A program made the position numbers and the translations under genes. Of a stretch of DNA of 27,222 nucleotides, positions 7,402 to 16,106 are shown piece by piece (positions within the stretch are counted from its first letter, which is position 1; every line of letters begins with the position of its first letter). The notes below the pieces were generated by a model that saw nothing but the letters and a program-made list of their open reading frames with translations, did not search any database and was not told where the DNA came from. Origin of the DNA: JAAZLA01 sp964560975 (GTDB lineage: Bacteria; Spirochaetota; Spirochaetia; Treponematales; Treponemataceae); the NCBI GenBank assembly GCA_964560975.1, contig CAZLNE010000015.1, forward strand, positions 1-27,222. The letters are read 5' to 3'.

Positions 7402-9132
7402 ATGGAAAAACAAAAAAAAATACTTACTTTTGAGAAGCAAGTTCTTAATTCGGGATTATACCCAAATATTGGAGCTGCATTAGTTATTGTTATGTATCTT
7501 TTCTTTTTTGCTGGAATAAGCAGACGCCAATTTCTTGATGCCGGAATTGTTGCTTTGAGTATAATCTTTTTTATGCAGTTTATTCTTGGTCCTTTTACAA
7601 ATGCAAACTCAACAAGAAAAATTTCAAATTTAATTGTTGAATGGAAAAAAACTGGATTAAATCTTGAAGAACGAACGGATCTTTTTCAACGACTCTTGTA
7701 TTGCCCTAAACATGTAGGTAAGTCTGTTTTTTTTGTTTTCGGCGGCGGTACATTAGTGTGGGCTTTGTTTTTCTATTTTTATATAAAGGTTGATCTTGTT
7801 ACTGAGGTATTTATTATAATGTCTTGTGTTTTTGCCGCCTATATTGCATCTATATTAGGTCTCTATTTTTCTGAAACTGTGTGTTCTAAATATGCTATAG
7901 ATCTTATTGAAGAAGGTATTGATGAAAAAATTGTACAAAAACACAAGTTTTTTGGTACTTCTTTGATTTCTTTCTTTGTACTTTTTATAATTATTCCTCT
8001 TTTATTTACAAATCTTGTTACTTTCCTTTTTACATGGAAAGGAAGTAATAGCGGAATTGATCCTGCGTTTTTTATTCCAGGAACAGCTGTAATAATTATA
8101 CTTAATACGATCATAACTGTTGTGCTTTCAGTCAGCTTAGGCTTACGTGTATATAAAAACATGAATGAGATTCAAAAAGCATTATCGGCATTGCATAATA
8201 AAGAGGTTGTTAAATCACAATTAATTCCGACTGATTTATCAAATGAACTTTCTTATAGTATGTATATGATTAATGAGACAATACGACTTTTTAAAAATAT
8301 TATAGATAAAACAAAAGAAATTGGTAAAATGATATTACATTCTACCCAAGATCTTGTCGTCGTATCAAATGAAAACTCTTCAACATCTGTGGAACAAGCG
8401 GCTGGTGTACGTGAAATTGTAAGCGCAATGGAAGATTCAGATCAACTGACTAAAAATATATCATTAAAAGTTACTGAAGTTAATGATGCAGCGGTTAAAA
8501 CAGCCCAGGATGTATATGAAGGAAAAGAAACTTTAAATATTAATCTTCAAAAAATGAAAGAAATAACTGACGCAAATATTCAGACCACTTCAGGTATAAA
8601 ATCATTAAGTGAGCAAATTGAAAGTATTTGGGATATAGTGAGTATTATCAATAATATAGCTGATCAAACTAAAATTATTGCATTTAATGCAGAGCTTGAG
8701 GCTGCAAGTGCAGGCGAGGCTGGTAAAAATTTTCATATTGTTGCAAATGAGATAAGACGTCTTGCTGATGGTACCATGGAATCTACAAGAGAAATTAAGG
8801 AGCGCATAAATGAAATTCAGCACTCGTCAGATAAACTCATCATTACCTCAGAAGGCGGTACGGGAAAAATTCAAGAAGGATGCGAGTTAACAGCTAAACT
8901 TGAAAATAGTTTCGGAAATATTAAGGAATCATCAGAGATAACTGCTGATACTGCAGGTGAAATTAAAATGATTATTGAACAGCAAAAAGCTGCATTTGAT
9001 CAAATACTCATAACATTAAAGCAAATATCAGCAGGAATTGAAAACTTCTCGTCTTCCACGCAAAGTGTGAATGATTCTTCTCTACAGCTTCAGCAGATTG
9101 CAGATAAGCTTGCAGATATTACACAAGAGTAA
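7402..9132 (+). CDS. methyl-accepting chemoreceptor 1, six membrane helices
   Basis: This 576-residue receptor has six predicted membrane helices at about 22-38, 45-62, 108-128, 134-155, 186-210 and 222-248. There is no large periplasmic domain, so it should sense within the membrane or at its cytoplasmic loops. Loop 2-3 carries LEERTDLFQRLL with CPK. Helix 5 contains PLLFTN. A divergent HAMP-like linker (250-300) leads to a long coiled-coil signalling domain (roughly 40 heptads by eye). A methylation-site-like SSTSVEQAAG lies at 326-335. The hairpin tip (420-445) reads ADQTKIIAFNAELEAASAGE, clearly the receptor tip but with S436 where EAARAGE has Arg. It is the first of three tandem paralogues that follow the cyclase after 31 bases. 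The ligand is unknown. Confidence 0.9.
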   Translation: MEKQKKILTFEKQVLNSGLYPNIGAALVIVMYLFFFAGISRRQFLDAGIVALSIIFFMQFILGPFTNANSTRKISNLIVEWKKTGLNLEERTDLFQRLLYCPKHVGKSVFFVFGGGTLVWALFFYFYIKVDLVTEVFIIMSCVFAAYIASILGLYFSETVCSKYAIDLIEEGIDEKIVQKHKFFGTSLISFFVLFIIIPLLFTNLVTFLFTWKGSNSGIDPAFFIPGTAVIIILNTIITVVLSVSLGLRVYKNMNEIQKALSALHNKEVVKSQLIPTDLSNELSYSMYMINETIRLFKNIIDKTKEIGKMILHSTQDLVVVSNENSSTSVEQAAGVREIVSAMEDSDQLTKNISLKVTEVNDAAVKTAQDVYEGKETLNINLQKMKEITDANIQTTSGIKSLSEQIESIWDIVSIINNIADQTKIIAFNAELEAASAGEAGKNFHIVANEIRRLADGTMESTREIKERINEIQHSSDKLIITSEGGTGKIQEGCELTAKLENSFGNIKESSEITADTAGEIKMIIEQQKAAFDQILITLKQISAGIENFSSSTQSVNDSSLQLQQIADKLADITQE

Positions 9133-9145
9133 TAAGGAATAATTA

Positions 9146-10897
9146 ATGGGTAATTCAAATAAGCAGACATTTGGTAAAAAGGTATTTAGAAAAGAAATTC
9201 CTTACAATTTTTTTGCGGCCTTAGTCATATTCTTTTATTCTGCCTTTCTCATTGGTATGACGCCATATCAAATGTTGATTTCAGGCATGTTTACCTTTAT
9301 TATGGTATTTATAGCCCAAGCATTTCTTGCACCGATTACTCATAGTATGTTAGTAAAAGAAGTATCCAATGGTATTGATGAATGGGAAGCAAGAAGTCTT
9401 TCTTCTGATGAACGAACAATCTTACTAAAAAAAGTAATGTCGTATCCTAAGATAAAGGGTGTCGAAACATTCGTATATTTCGTTATTTGTGCTATTATGC
9501 TCTTTCTTGCAAATAAATTTTTAACAAAAATAGATACAAGTATAAATCTTATTTCACTTTTTCTTTGTCTATTCGGATCATATAATGCACATATGCTTGC
9601 TGTAAACTTTTCAGAGAGAATTGCATCAGAATATGCAAAAAAAATAATTTCTCAGGGAGTTAATGAAAGAGAAGTACTTCGAACCAGAGCATTTAATTAT
9701 GGTATAAACCAGTCTTTTGTCATGTATGCTGTAATACCTTTACTGTTTACTACAATCATTTCTATACTTGTTATGTTAAGAGCATATTTACCTTTTTCAG
9801 AAGTTCAAACACTTCAGCCTATGAAAGAGCAAATGTTTCGTATGCTTATTATTGCAGGAATAAACTTCGTTGTATCTATAACATTGCTTTTTTTATATCA
9901 TAAGCTGATTCGTGATAATACTGAATCGATGTATACTAGTTTACTAAAAATTACATCAAGTAATGTTCAGTCATCTACTCTGCTTGAAACAGATTTGTCG
10001 AATGAGCTTTCTTTTAATATATATTTAATTAATAAAATCATTATTTTATTTAAGGCAATTATTAGTAATACTGCGCAAATTGGTGAAAAAGTAGTTGAGT
10101 CAGTACATGACTTGGTTGTTGTAACCAATGAAAATTCATCAACTTCAGTAGAACAGTCTGCAGCAGTCAGAGCAATTCTTGTAACAATGGAAGACGCCGA
10201 CAAATTATCTCAGAATATCGAATCGAAGGTGCTTGAAGTTTCAGAAAGTGCAGATAAAAATGCAGAAGATGTGCAGGATGGTTTTCAAACTCTTGAAATT
10301 AATATGGATAAAATGAAAGAGATTACAGAGTCTAATATTCAAACAATCAGCGGTATTAGAAGTTTAAGTGATCAAATTGAAGGTATTTGGGAAATTGTTT
10401 CAATAATTAATAGTATTGCAGATCAAACAAAAATTATTGCGTTTAATGCAGAGCTTGAAGCGGCTAATGCAGGAGAGGCTGGTAAGAATTTCCATATAGT
10501 TGCTAATGAGATTAGACGATTGGCGGATAGAACAATGGAATCTACAACAGAAATACAAGAACGTATCACAGAAATACAACATGCTTCCGACAAACTCATA
10601 ATTACTTCAGAGGGAGGAACGCAAAAAATACAGGAAGGTTGTGAGTTATCTTCAAAACTGGCTAATAATTTCAGCAATGTTAAGACATCATCCGAGAGTA
10701 CTGTTGATTCAACAAAAGAAATCAAAAATATTATTCAGCAGCAGACCTCCTCCTTTGAACAGATACTTATAACCCTAAACGAAATTGCATCCAGTATAGA
10801 AAATTTTTCAAACTCAACACAAAGTGTAACAGAATCTACAGAGAAGCTTCAGAGAGTATCAGAACAATTACTAGATTTTAATAAAATTATTGAATAA
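9146..10897 (+). CDS. methyl-accepting chemoreceptor 2, six membrane helices
   Basis: This 583-residue paralogue of the preceding receptor has the same layout. Membrane helices lie at about 22-38, 45-63, 107-125, 132-153, 189-211 and 231-252, followed by a HAMP-like linker and a coiled-coil signalling domain. Conserved paralogue marks are SDERTILLKKVM with a following YPK in loop 2-3, NFSERIASEYA after helix 4, and PLLFTT in helix 5. The methylation-site-like SSTSVEQSAA is at 331-340. The tip (425-450) reads ADQTKIIAFNAELEAANAGE, with N441 replacing the usual Arg. TAAGGA (9133-9138) is the ribosome binding site, 7 bases before the ATG. The gene starts 13 bases after the first receptor. Protein similarity is strong in the tip, but synonymous positions differ freely, so the duplication is not recent. 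Confidence 0.9.
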   Translation: MGNSNKQTFGKKVFRKEIPYNFFAALVIFFYSAFLIGMTPYQMLISGMFTFIMVFIAQAFLAPITHSMLVKEVSNGIDEWEARSLSSDERTILLKKVMSYPKIKGVETFVYFVICAIMLFLANKFLTKIDTSINLISLFLCLFGSYNAHMLAVNFSERIASEYAKKIISQGVNEREVLRTRAFNYGINQSFVMYAVIPLLFTTIISILVMLRAYLPFSEVQTLQPMKEQMFRMLIIAGINFVVSITLLFLYHKLIRDNTESMYTSLLKITSSNVQSSTLLETDLSNELSFNIYLINKIIILFKAIISNTAQIGEKVVESVHDLVVVTNENSSTSVEQSAAVRAILVTMEDADKLSQNIESKVLEVSESADKNAEDVQDGFQTLEINMDKMKEITESNIQTISGIRSLSDQIEGIWEIVSIINSIADQTKIIAFNAELEAANAGEAGKNFHIVANEIRRLADRTMESTTEIQERITEIQHASDKLIITSEGGTQKIQEGCELSSKLANNFSNVKTSSESTVDSTKEIKNIIQQQTSSFEQILITLNEIASSIENFSNSTQSVTESTEKLQRVSEQLLDFNKIIE

Positions 10898-10911
10898 ATG
10901 GCGGTAACAAT

Positions 10912-12657
10912 ATGAAAACAGATAAAAAAGATTTAGAAAAACAAATGATGGCTTCCGGGCTTCTTCCAAATATGATATCAGGCGCACTCATGATGCCGTA
11001 TATTTTCTTTTTTTCCGGAGTTCAAATTAATTTAGTACCGAAAGCTCTTTTAATTGGTCTTATTGTAATGGGTATACTTCAAAATGCATTAGCTCCATTT
11101 ACAAATAGACGCATTACAAAATCTGTTTCTCAAAGAATTACCTTGTATGAAAAAAAGGAATCCACTGTTCATGAAAGAACTATTCTTATACAGGATTTAA
11201 TGTGTATTCCTAAATATATTTCTTTACAAGTTTTCTTAATTTTTTTTGCAGGAAGCCTTATATGGTTAATTTTATGCAAATTTATCGCTGGTTTTAGTAC
11301 CGCTGAATCCTTTTTTGCAATTACTGCTGCAGTATTTGGATCAATTATTTCTGCCTTATTTTCACTTAATATGGCAGAGAATGTTTGCTCCACATTTTCC
11401 AAACCATTTGTAGAACAAGGAGTAGACAGCCGTCAAATTTCTAAATTTAAGTTTTTTGGTATGTCTGTTAAAGTTTCCTTCAATTTTTATGTTGTTTTTC
11501 CTTTACTATTCTCAACAACAATCCTCTTGTTATTATTATGGTTAGGATACTTATCAGATAACCCCTTACTATATTCAAATTCAACCAGGATTAGTATTTT
11601 AAGAATGGTTGTTATTTTTGTTGCTAATGTTGCTATCTGTATAATTCTTACAAGAATATTTTTTAAAAGGATATATAAAAGCAACGAACAAATAACTGAG
11701 ACAATGATAACCATAGTTGCAAAGGGTGCACAGACAACAGCTTTATTACCTTCTGATCTTGCAAATGAACTATCGTATAATGCTTATTTAATAAATCAGA
11801 CGATATTATTATTTCGTGATATTTTATCTCGTGCTGGAAAAATTGCATCTTCGGTTATGCAGTCTACTCAAGATTTGGTTCTTACTTCACGCGAAACTGA
11901 ATCTATATCAATTGAGCAATCCTCATCCGTAAAGGAGATTGTTGCAACAATGGAAGATGCAGATAAGCTTTCAAGAAATATTTCTACAAGAATAGCAGAG
12001 GTAGCCTTAGTTGCGAATAAAACAACACAGGATGTTCAACATGGTTTTACAACTCTTGCTACCAATCTGCAAAAAATGAACGAAATATCAGATGCAAATA
12101 TAGATACCATTAAGGGCATTAAGGCTCTTAGTGAGAAGATTGAAAGTGTTTGGGATATTGTTAATATTATCAATAATATTGCTGATCAGACGAAGATTAT
12201 CGCTTTTAATGCTGAGCTTGAGGCTGCAAGTGCCGGAGATGCAGGAAAGAATTTCCATATAGTTGCAAACGAAATTCGCCGGCTTGCAGATTTAACAACT
12301 AATTCTACCAAGTCAATAAAATCAAGAATAACCGAAATTCAGCATTCATCAGATAATCTCATTATTACTTCTGAAGGCGGTACTGAGAAGATTCATGAAG
12401 GTTGTGAATTGTCTGTTAATCTTGAAACAAACTTTGAAAATATTAAGAGTTCTGCAGAAATTACTGCTGAATCCTCGAACGATATTAAAGATATTATTAA
12501 CCAGCAAACATATGCTTTTGAACAGATAGTTGTAACTCTTAGGCAGATTTCACAAAGTATTGAGAACTTTTCAATATCAACTCAAACAGTTACTAATGCC
12601 TCTGAAAGTCTAAGACGAATTGCAGATGATCTGTCAAATATTATGAATGTTAAATGA
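10912..12657 (+). CDS. methyl-accepting chemoreceptor 3, six membrane helices
   Basis: This 581-residue protein is the third tandem paralogue. Membrane helices lie at about 20-37, 43-60, 104-123, 132-152, 187-212 and 229-250. Shared marks are VHERTILIQDLM with a following IPK, NMAENVCSTFS and PLLFST. The methylation-site-like segment is ESISIEQSSS (330-339). The tip (424-449) reads ADQTKIIAFNAELEAASAGD. It therefore differs from the usual EAARAGE at two places, S440 for Arg and D443 for Glu. The ribosome binding site is weak (GGCGG at 10900-10904, with a C interrupting). It is the last gene of the operon and is followed by an inverted repeat. Three receptors with the same signalling tip but variable membrane parts could feed different inputs into one array. 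Confidence 0.9.
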   Translation: MKTDKKDLEKQMMASGLLPNMISGALMMPYIFFFSGVQINLVPKALLIGLIVMGILQNALAPFTNRRITKSVSQRITLYEKKESTVHERTILIQDLMCIPKYISLQVFLIFFAGSLIWLILCKFIAGFSTAESFFAITAAVFGSIISALFSLNMAENVCSTFSKPFVEQGVDSRQISKFKFFGMSVKVSFNFYVVFPLLFSTTILLLLLWLGYLSDNPLLYSNSTRISILRMVVIFVANVAICIILTRIFFKRIYKSNEQITETMITIVAKGAQTTALLPSDLANELSYNAYLINQTILLFRDILSRAGKIASSVMQSTQDLVLTSRETESISIEQSSSVKEIVATMEDADKLSRNISTRIAEVALVANKTTQDVQHGFTTLATNLQKMNEISDANIDTIKGIKALSEKIESVWDIVNIINNIADQTKIIAFNAELEAASAGDAGKNFHIVANEIRRLADLTTNSTKSIKSRITEIQHSSDNLIITSEGGTEKIHEGCELSVNLETNFENIKSSAEITAESSNDIKDIINQQTYAFEQIVVTLRQISQSIENFSISTQTVTNASESLRRIADDLSNIMNVK

Positions 12658-12690
12658 TTATGTCTTAGACCATGCACAATCATGACAGCT

Positions 12691-12716
12691 CTCTCTTTTT
12701 TTAGGTAAAAAGAGAG
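12691..12716 (+). terminator. stem-loop at the end of the chemosensory operon
   Basis: A perfect 10-base-pair stem (CTCTCTTTTT / AAAAAGAGAG) encloses the loop TTAGGT, 33 bases after the last receptor stop. The stem is half A-T and only GTTTATAT follows, so as a Rho-independent terminator it is weak to moderate. It sits between converging genes and may serve either strand. Confidence 0.5.
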
Positions 12717-12739
12717 GTTTATATCTGGCTTATCTGATT

Positions 12740-14152
12740 TTATAGATTATGAATAAGCCACTCTTTGAATGTTTCGTAGTCATTTTTCATTGGTATAGAC
12801 ATATCCGGCAGAAGAAGTACTTTTTCAAGTCTATCCGGTAATACAGGATCTCTGCCAATTGCTTCTTGTACTATGTCGCCAAATTTTGCAGGATGTGCTG
12901 TTTCGAGTAAGATGCCTACTGCTTCTTTATCTACAATCTTTTGTGCCCATGATGGAATATTTGGTGTTAAACCAGGCTTTGTGTAGTCGGTTTTTTTACC
13001 TAATACCAATTCTTCCATGCCTCCTCTTCTCATATCGTCCCAAGCCTGCCAGGCTACTGCCCCATGCGGGTCTATAACATAGCCTGTTCTTGTGTTGCAG
13101 TTTCGAATAGCCTGCCTAGTTCCTTGATCGTCAAGCCAGTAGGAAGCAAATATAGAACGTACCTGATCTAGTGAATACATGAACGCAATTCGCTCATAAT
13201 TACTTGGAGCGCCTACATCCATCGCATTTGATACTGTTGAAACTGAAGGGCGGGCAGTGTAGGTGCCGGTTGCTATCCAATCTGGAATGGTTCTATTTGA
13301 GTTCGTAGCAGCTACAAACCCTGAAATTGGTGCACCCATTTCTCTTGCAATGAGGCCGGATGTTAAGTTGCCGAAGTTTCCTGACGGAACTACCATAATG
13401 ATTGCCGGATGGTCTATCTTACTGTCTAAGGGAGCGCGTGAAGCAACAACGAGAGATGAATAGACGTAGTAAAAGCTTTGTGGTAAAAGTCTTGAAATAT
13501 TTATAGAATTTGCACTCGATAAGCGGAATTTATTGCGGAGATTAGTATCTGTAAAGGCCGTTTTTACAAGCTTCTGGCAGTCATCAAAGGTTCCTTCAAC
13601 AGCAAGTGAGCGGACATTACCTGTAAAAGTTGAAAGCTGTTTTTCCTGCAGAGGGCTTATTTTCCCTTTGGGGTAGAGAATGGTTACATCGATTCCTGGC
13701 ACATCCTGAAAAGCACTTCCAACTGCACTGCCGGTGTCACCAGAGGTTGCTACAAGGATATGAAGATCTTCATCTTCATCCTTGTTAAAATATGACATCA
13801 TTCGTGCCATAAACCGTGCTCCAAAATCTTTGAAGGCACAGGTTGGACCATGATGTAATTCCAGTACATAGGTGGTCGGATCAATAGGTACAACTTGAGA
13901 AGAGAAAGGGTAGCAGTCTGCTATTATTCTTTCAAGGTCTTGGTGTGAAATTTCATCGCCTGTATAGAGTTTTGCTATTTCAAATGCTATATCACGAAAA
14001 GAAGGAACCGGCTCCCGGTGAATAAAAGAGGGATTTAGTTTTGGAAATGAGGTAGGAACATATAATCCCCCTGTTTTTTCATTCATGCCGTTTAATACTG
14101 CTGTCTTAAAACTAACCGACGCAGACTTATCTCTCGTATCTGTATAAATCAT
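12740..14152 (-). CDS. thrC: threonine synthase
   Basis: This 470-residue enzyme converts O-phosphohomoserine to threonine using pyridoxal phosphate. The PLP lysine is K108 in HHGPTCAFKDFGARF. SGDTGSA (137-143) and the glycine-rich VPSGNFGN are typical phosphate-binding and active-site loops. The N-terminal portion (YTDTRD..., GLYVP) matches the longer, yeast/E. coli-like class of the family, and the length is usual for it. It is encoded alone, converging on the chemosensory operon, with its own promoter upstream. Nothing links it functionally to its neighbours. Confidence 0.95.
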   Translation of the reverse strand: MIYTDTRDKSASVSFKTAVLNGMNEKTGGLYVPTSFPKLNPSFIHREPVPSFRDIAFEIAKLYTGDEISHQDLERIIADCYPFSSQVVPIDPTTYVLELHHGPTCAFKDFGARFMARMMSYFNKDEDEDLHILVATSGDTGSAVGSAFQDVPGIDVTILYPKGKISPLQEKQLSTFTGNVRSLAVEGTFDDCQKLVKTAFTDTNLRNKFRLSSANSINISRLLPQSFYYVYSSLVVASRAPLDSKIDHPAIIMVVPSGNFGNLTSGLIAREMGAPISGFVAATNSNRTIPDWIATGTYTARPSVSTVSNAMDVGAPSNYERIAFMYSLDQVRSIFASYWLDDQGTRQAIRNCNTRTGYVIDPHGAVAWQAWDDMRRGGMEELVLGKKTDYTKPGLTPNIPSWAQKIVDKEAVGILLETAHPAKFGDIVQEAIGRDPVLPDRLEKVLLLPDMSIPMKNDYETFKEWLIHNL

Positions 14153-14183
14153 TCGTAACTCGCTTTAATATAAATATTAGTAT

Positions 14184-14212
14184 ATTATACAAGTAAATGA
14201 GGTATTACGCAA
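14184..14212 (-). promoter_or_regulatory. promoter of thrC
   Basis: Read on the minus strand, TTGCGT (14212-14207) is followed after 17 bases by a perfect TATAAT (14189-14184). Transcription should start near 14177, giving a leader of about 25 bases before the ATG at 14152. Confidence 0.7.
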
Positions 14213-14261
14213 CATTGGCTATTGGAAGTGTAAGTTTTTTTAAATATTAAAAGAAACCTTA

Positions 14262-14290
14262 TTGACTTTTTTTTCTCTTCTTGCTATTAT
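14262..14290 (+). promoter_or_regulatory. promoter of tRNA-Val
   Basis: TTGACT (14262-14267) and TATTAT (14285-14290) are separated by 17 bases. Each differs from consensus at one position. The predicted start is about 5 bases before the mature tRNA. Confidence 0.8.
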
Positions 14291-14301
14291 CAAAACATCA
14301 C

Positions 14302-14374
14302 GGGCGATTAGCTCAGCTGGGAGAGCACCTGGTTTACACCCAGGGTGTCGGGGGTTCAATCCCCTCATCGCCCA
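14302..14374 (+). tRNA. tRNA-Val (anticodon UAC)
   Basis: This is a 73-base cloverleaf. Acceptor stem GGGCGAT pairs with ATCGCCC, the D arm is GCTC...GAGC, and the anticodon stem CCTGG/CCAGG holds the loop TTTACAC, which gives anticodon TAC and reads GUA-type valine codons. The variable loop is GTGTC, and the T arm has the TTCAATC loop with one G-U pair. The discriminator base is A. The 3' CCA is not encoded, since CTC follows. The gene stands alone with its own promoter and terminator. Confidence 0.97.
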
Positions 14375-14380
14375 CTCGTG

Positions 14381-14415
14381 AAAAGACTTGAAGAAAACTT
14401 CAAGTCTTTTTTTTT
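14381..14415 (+). terminator. Rho-independent terminator after tRNA-Val
   Basis: A perfect 13-base-pair stem (AAAAGACTTGAAG / CTTCAAGTCTTTT) with an AAAA loop runs into a continuous T tract ending at 14415. Confidence 0.93.
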
Positions 14416-14446
14416 GCCCTACATAGATGGAATTACAGATGCATTA

Positions 14447-14475
14447 TTGATAAATCCTTTGCATTCGTATATCAT
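14447..14475 (+). promoter_or_regulatory. promoter of the ruvAB-queA operon
   Basis: TTGATA (14447-14452) and TATCAT (14470-14475, five of six matches) are 17 bases apart. The -10 box ends only 6 bases before the ruvA ATG, so transcription should start at or within a base or two of the start codon. Confidence 0.68.
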
Positions 14476-14481
14476 AGCCAT

Positions 14482-15081
14482 ATGTTTAACAGCTTAACAG
14501 GCATAATTACTGCAAAGTTACCCCAAACACTGTATCTTCAGACTGACGGTATTGAATGGGATATTTGCATACCCGACACAGATATTGATGTCCTTCCTCA
14601 TGTCAGCAATAGTGCAAAGGTGTATACTTGGCTCTATCACAAAGAAGATTCAATGAAAATCTTTGGGTTTGCGAGTTCTGAATCCAGAAGCGTTTTTTTA
14701 GATTTATTAAAGGTTGATGGAGTAGGTCCGAAGGCTGCTTTGAAAATACTATCCAATATGCCGTATACGAGTCTTGTCAAGGCGCTTGATGAAGAGAATA
14801 TGGGTATTCTTGAGTCGGTATCCGGCATTGGTAAGAAAACAGCCCAAAAGATGATGCTTTCATTAAAAGGAAAGCTTACCCTTACTTCTTCGAACAGTTC
14901 TAATAAAGATAAGAAAAACGAGTGGGAAGATGTTATTACCGCTCTTACACAAATGGGCTACGACAAAAAATCCTGTGAAGATGTTATAGATAAACTCAGT
15001 AAAAACCTTGAATCTTCAATGTCCCGCTCTTCCAAAGAAGAGTACTTGTTCCGTAATGCTATTGTGGAGCTTGCTCTATGA
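14482..15081 (+). CDS. ruvA: Holliday junction branch migration protein RuvA
   Basis: This 199-residue DNA-binding subunit holds four-way junctions for RuvB-driven branch migration. The N-terminal OB-fold begins with the family-typical M-F-x-x-L-x-G (MFNSLTG), which fixes the start at 14482. Two helix-hairpin-helix motifs follow at VDGVGPKAA (78-86) and VSGIGKKTA (113-121). A polar linker with many Ser and Lys (about 133-145) leads to the RuvB-contacting C-terminal domain. No Shine-Dalgarno sequence precedes the ATG, in keeping with the leaderless promoter geometry. The stop overlaps the ruvB start (ATGA). Confidence 0.95.
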   Translation: MFNSLTGIITAKLPQTLYLQTDGIEWDICIPDTDIDVLPHVSNSAKVYTWLYHKEDSMKIFGFASSESRSVFLDLLKVDGVGPKAALKILSNMPYTSLVKALDEENMGILESVSGIGKKTAQKMMLSLKGKLTLTSSNSSNKDKKNEWEDVITALTQMGYDKKSCEDVIDKLSKNLESSMSRSSKEEYLFRNAIVELAL

Positions 15082-16106
15082 TTGAAGAATCAATAGTCCG
15101 GACCAATATCAGTCTGCCTGAAGATGAACGCGATGGAAATCTCCGTCCCCAGCTCATAAACGATTTTCTTGGTCAGACTAAGGTTAAGGAAAATTTATCG
15201 GTATTTATTGAAGCTGCCCGTGTGCGAAGTGAAAGTTTAGATCACCTTTTTTTAATTGGTCCCCCGGGGCTTGGTAAGACGACGCTTGCACAGATTACGG
15301 CTCACGAACTCGCAGTCGACTTCAAAGTCACCAGTGCACCTGCTCTCGATAAGCCCAAAGATTTGGCTGGAATTCTATCGACCATAACTGAGCGGACTGT
15401 TTTTTTTATTGATGAGATTCACCGCCTAAAGCCTGCTATCGAAGAAATGCTCTACATTGCTATGGAAGATTATGAGCTTGACTGGATTATTGGACAAGGA
15501 GCTGCAGCGCGTACCGTTCGTATACCTCTTCCAAAATTTACGCTCGTAGGTGCAACTACAAAAGCCGGCATGGTGTCGAGTCCTCTTATCAGCAGGTTTG
15601 GCATTGTACAGCGTTTTAATTTTTATACGATTGATGAACTTGCTTCGATAATTAAACGTTCTGCAGGAATACTAAATATAGAAATTGATACTAAGGCCAC
15701 TGTTCTACTTGCGTCCTGTGCCCGCGGAACTCCCCGCGTAGCTAACCGTCTCTTACGCCGTATGAGAGATTTTGCACAAGTTATTGCCCAGGGAAAAATT
15801 ACAACAGATGTTGTACGGTACGGTTTGGATAAACTGGAAATTGATTCTCTTGGATTAGAAAAATATGACCGTGAAATATTACTATCAATTATTCATAATT
15901 TTTCAGGCGGTCCTGTAGGTGCGGAAACTCTTGCAATTTCCATAGGCGAGACCATGGATACGCTTGAAGATTATTATGAACCCTATCTTATTCAAACCGG
16001 CCTATTACAGAGGACAAGCAGGGGTAGAATAGTTACTATGAAGGCATATGAACATTTAGGACTAGAAGGAAAACCGCAAAGTGCAGACGAAAGACTTCTC
16101 TTTTAA
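15078..16106 (+). CDS. ruvB: Holliday junction branch migration ATPase RuvB
   Basis: This 342-residue hexameric AAA+ motor drives branch migration together with RuvA. It has Walker A GPPGLGKT (61-68), Walker B FFIDEIHRL with D112/E113, a sensor-type GATTKAG, and the arginine-rich RGTPRVANRLLRR. The C-terminal winged-helix region includes FSGGPVGAETLA. Length and motifs are those of an ordinary active RuvB. It overlaps ruvA by four bases and queA by 26 bases, so the three genes are one translationally coupled operon. Confidence 0.97.
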   Translation: MIEESIVRTNISLPEDERDGNLRPQLINDFLGQTKVKENLSVFIEAARVRSESLDHLFLIGPPGLGKTTLAQITAHELAVDFKVTSAPALDKPKDLAGILSTITERTVFFIDEIHRLKPAIEEMLYIAMEDYELDWIIGQGAAARTVRIPLPKFTLVGATTKAGMVSSPLISRFGIVQRFNFYTIDELASIIKRSAGILNIEIDTKATVLLASCARGTPRVANRLLRRMRDFAQVIAQGKITTDVVRYGLDKLEIDSLGLEKYDREILLSIIHNFSGGPVGAETLAISIGETMDTLEDYYEPYLIQTGLLQRTSRGRIVTMKAYEHLGLEGKPQSADERLLF

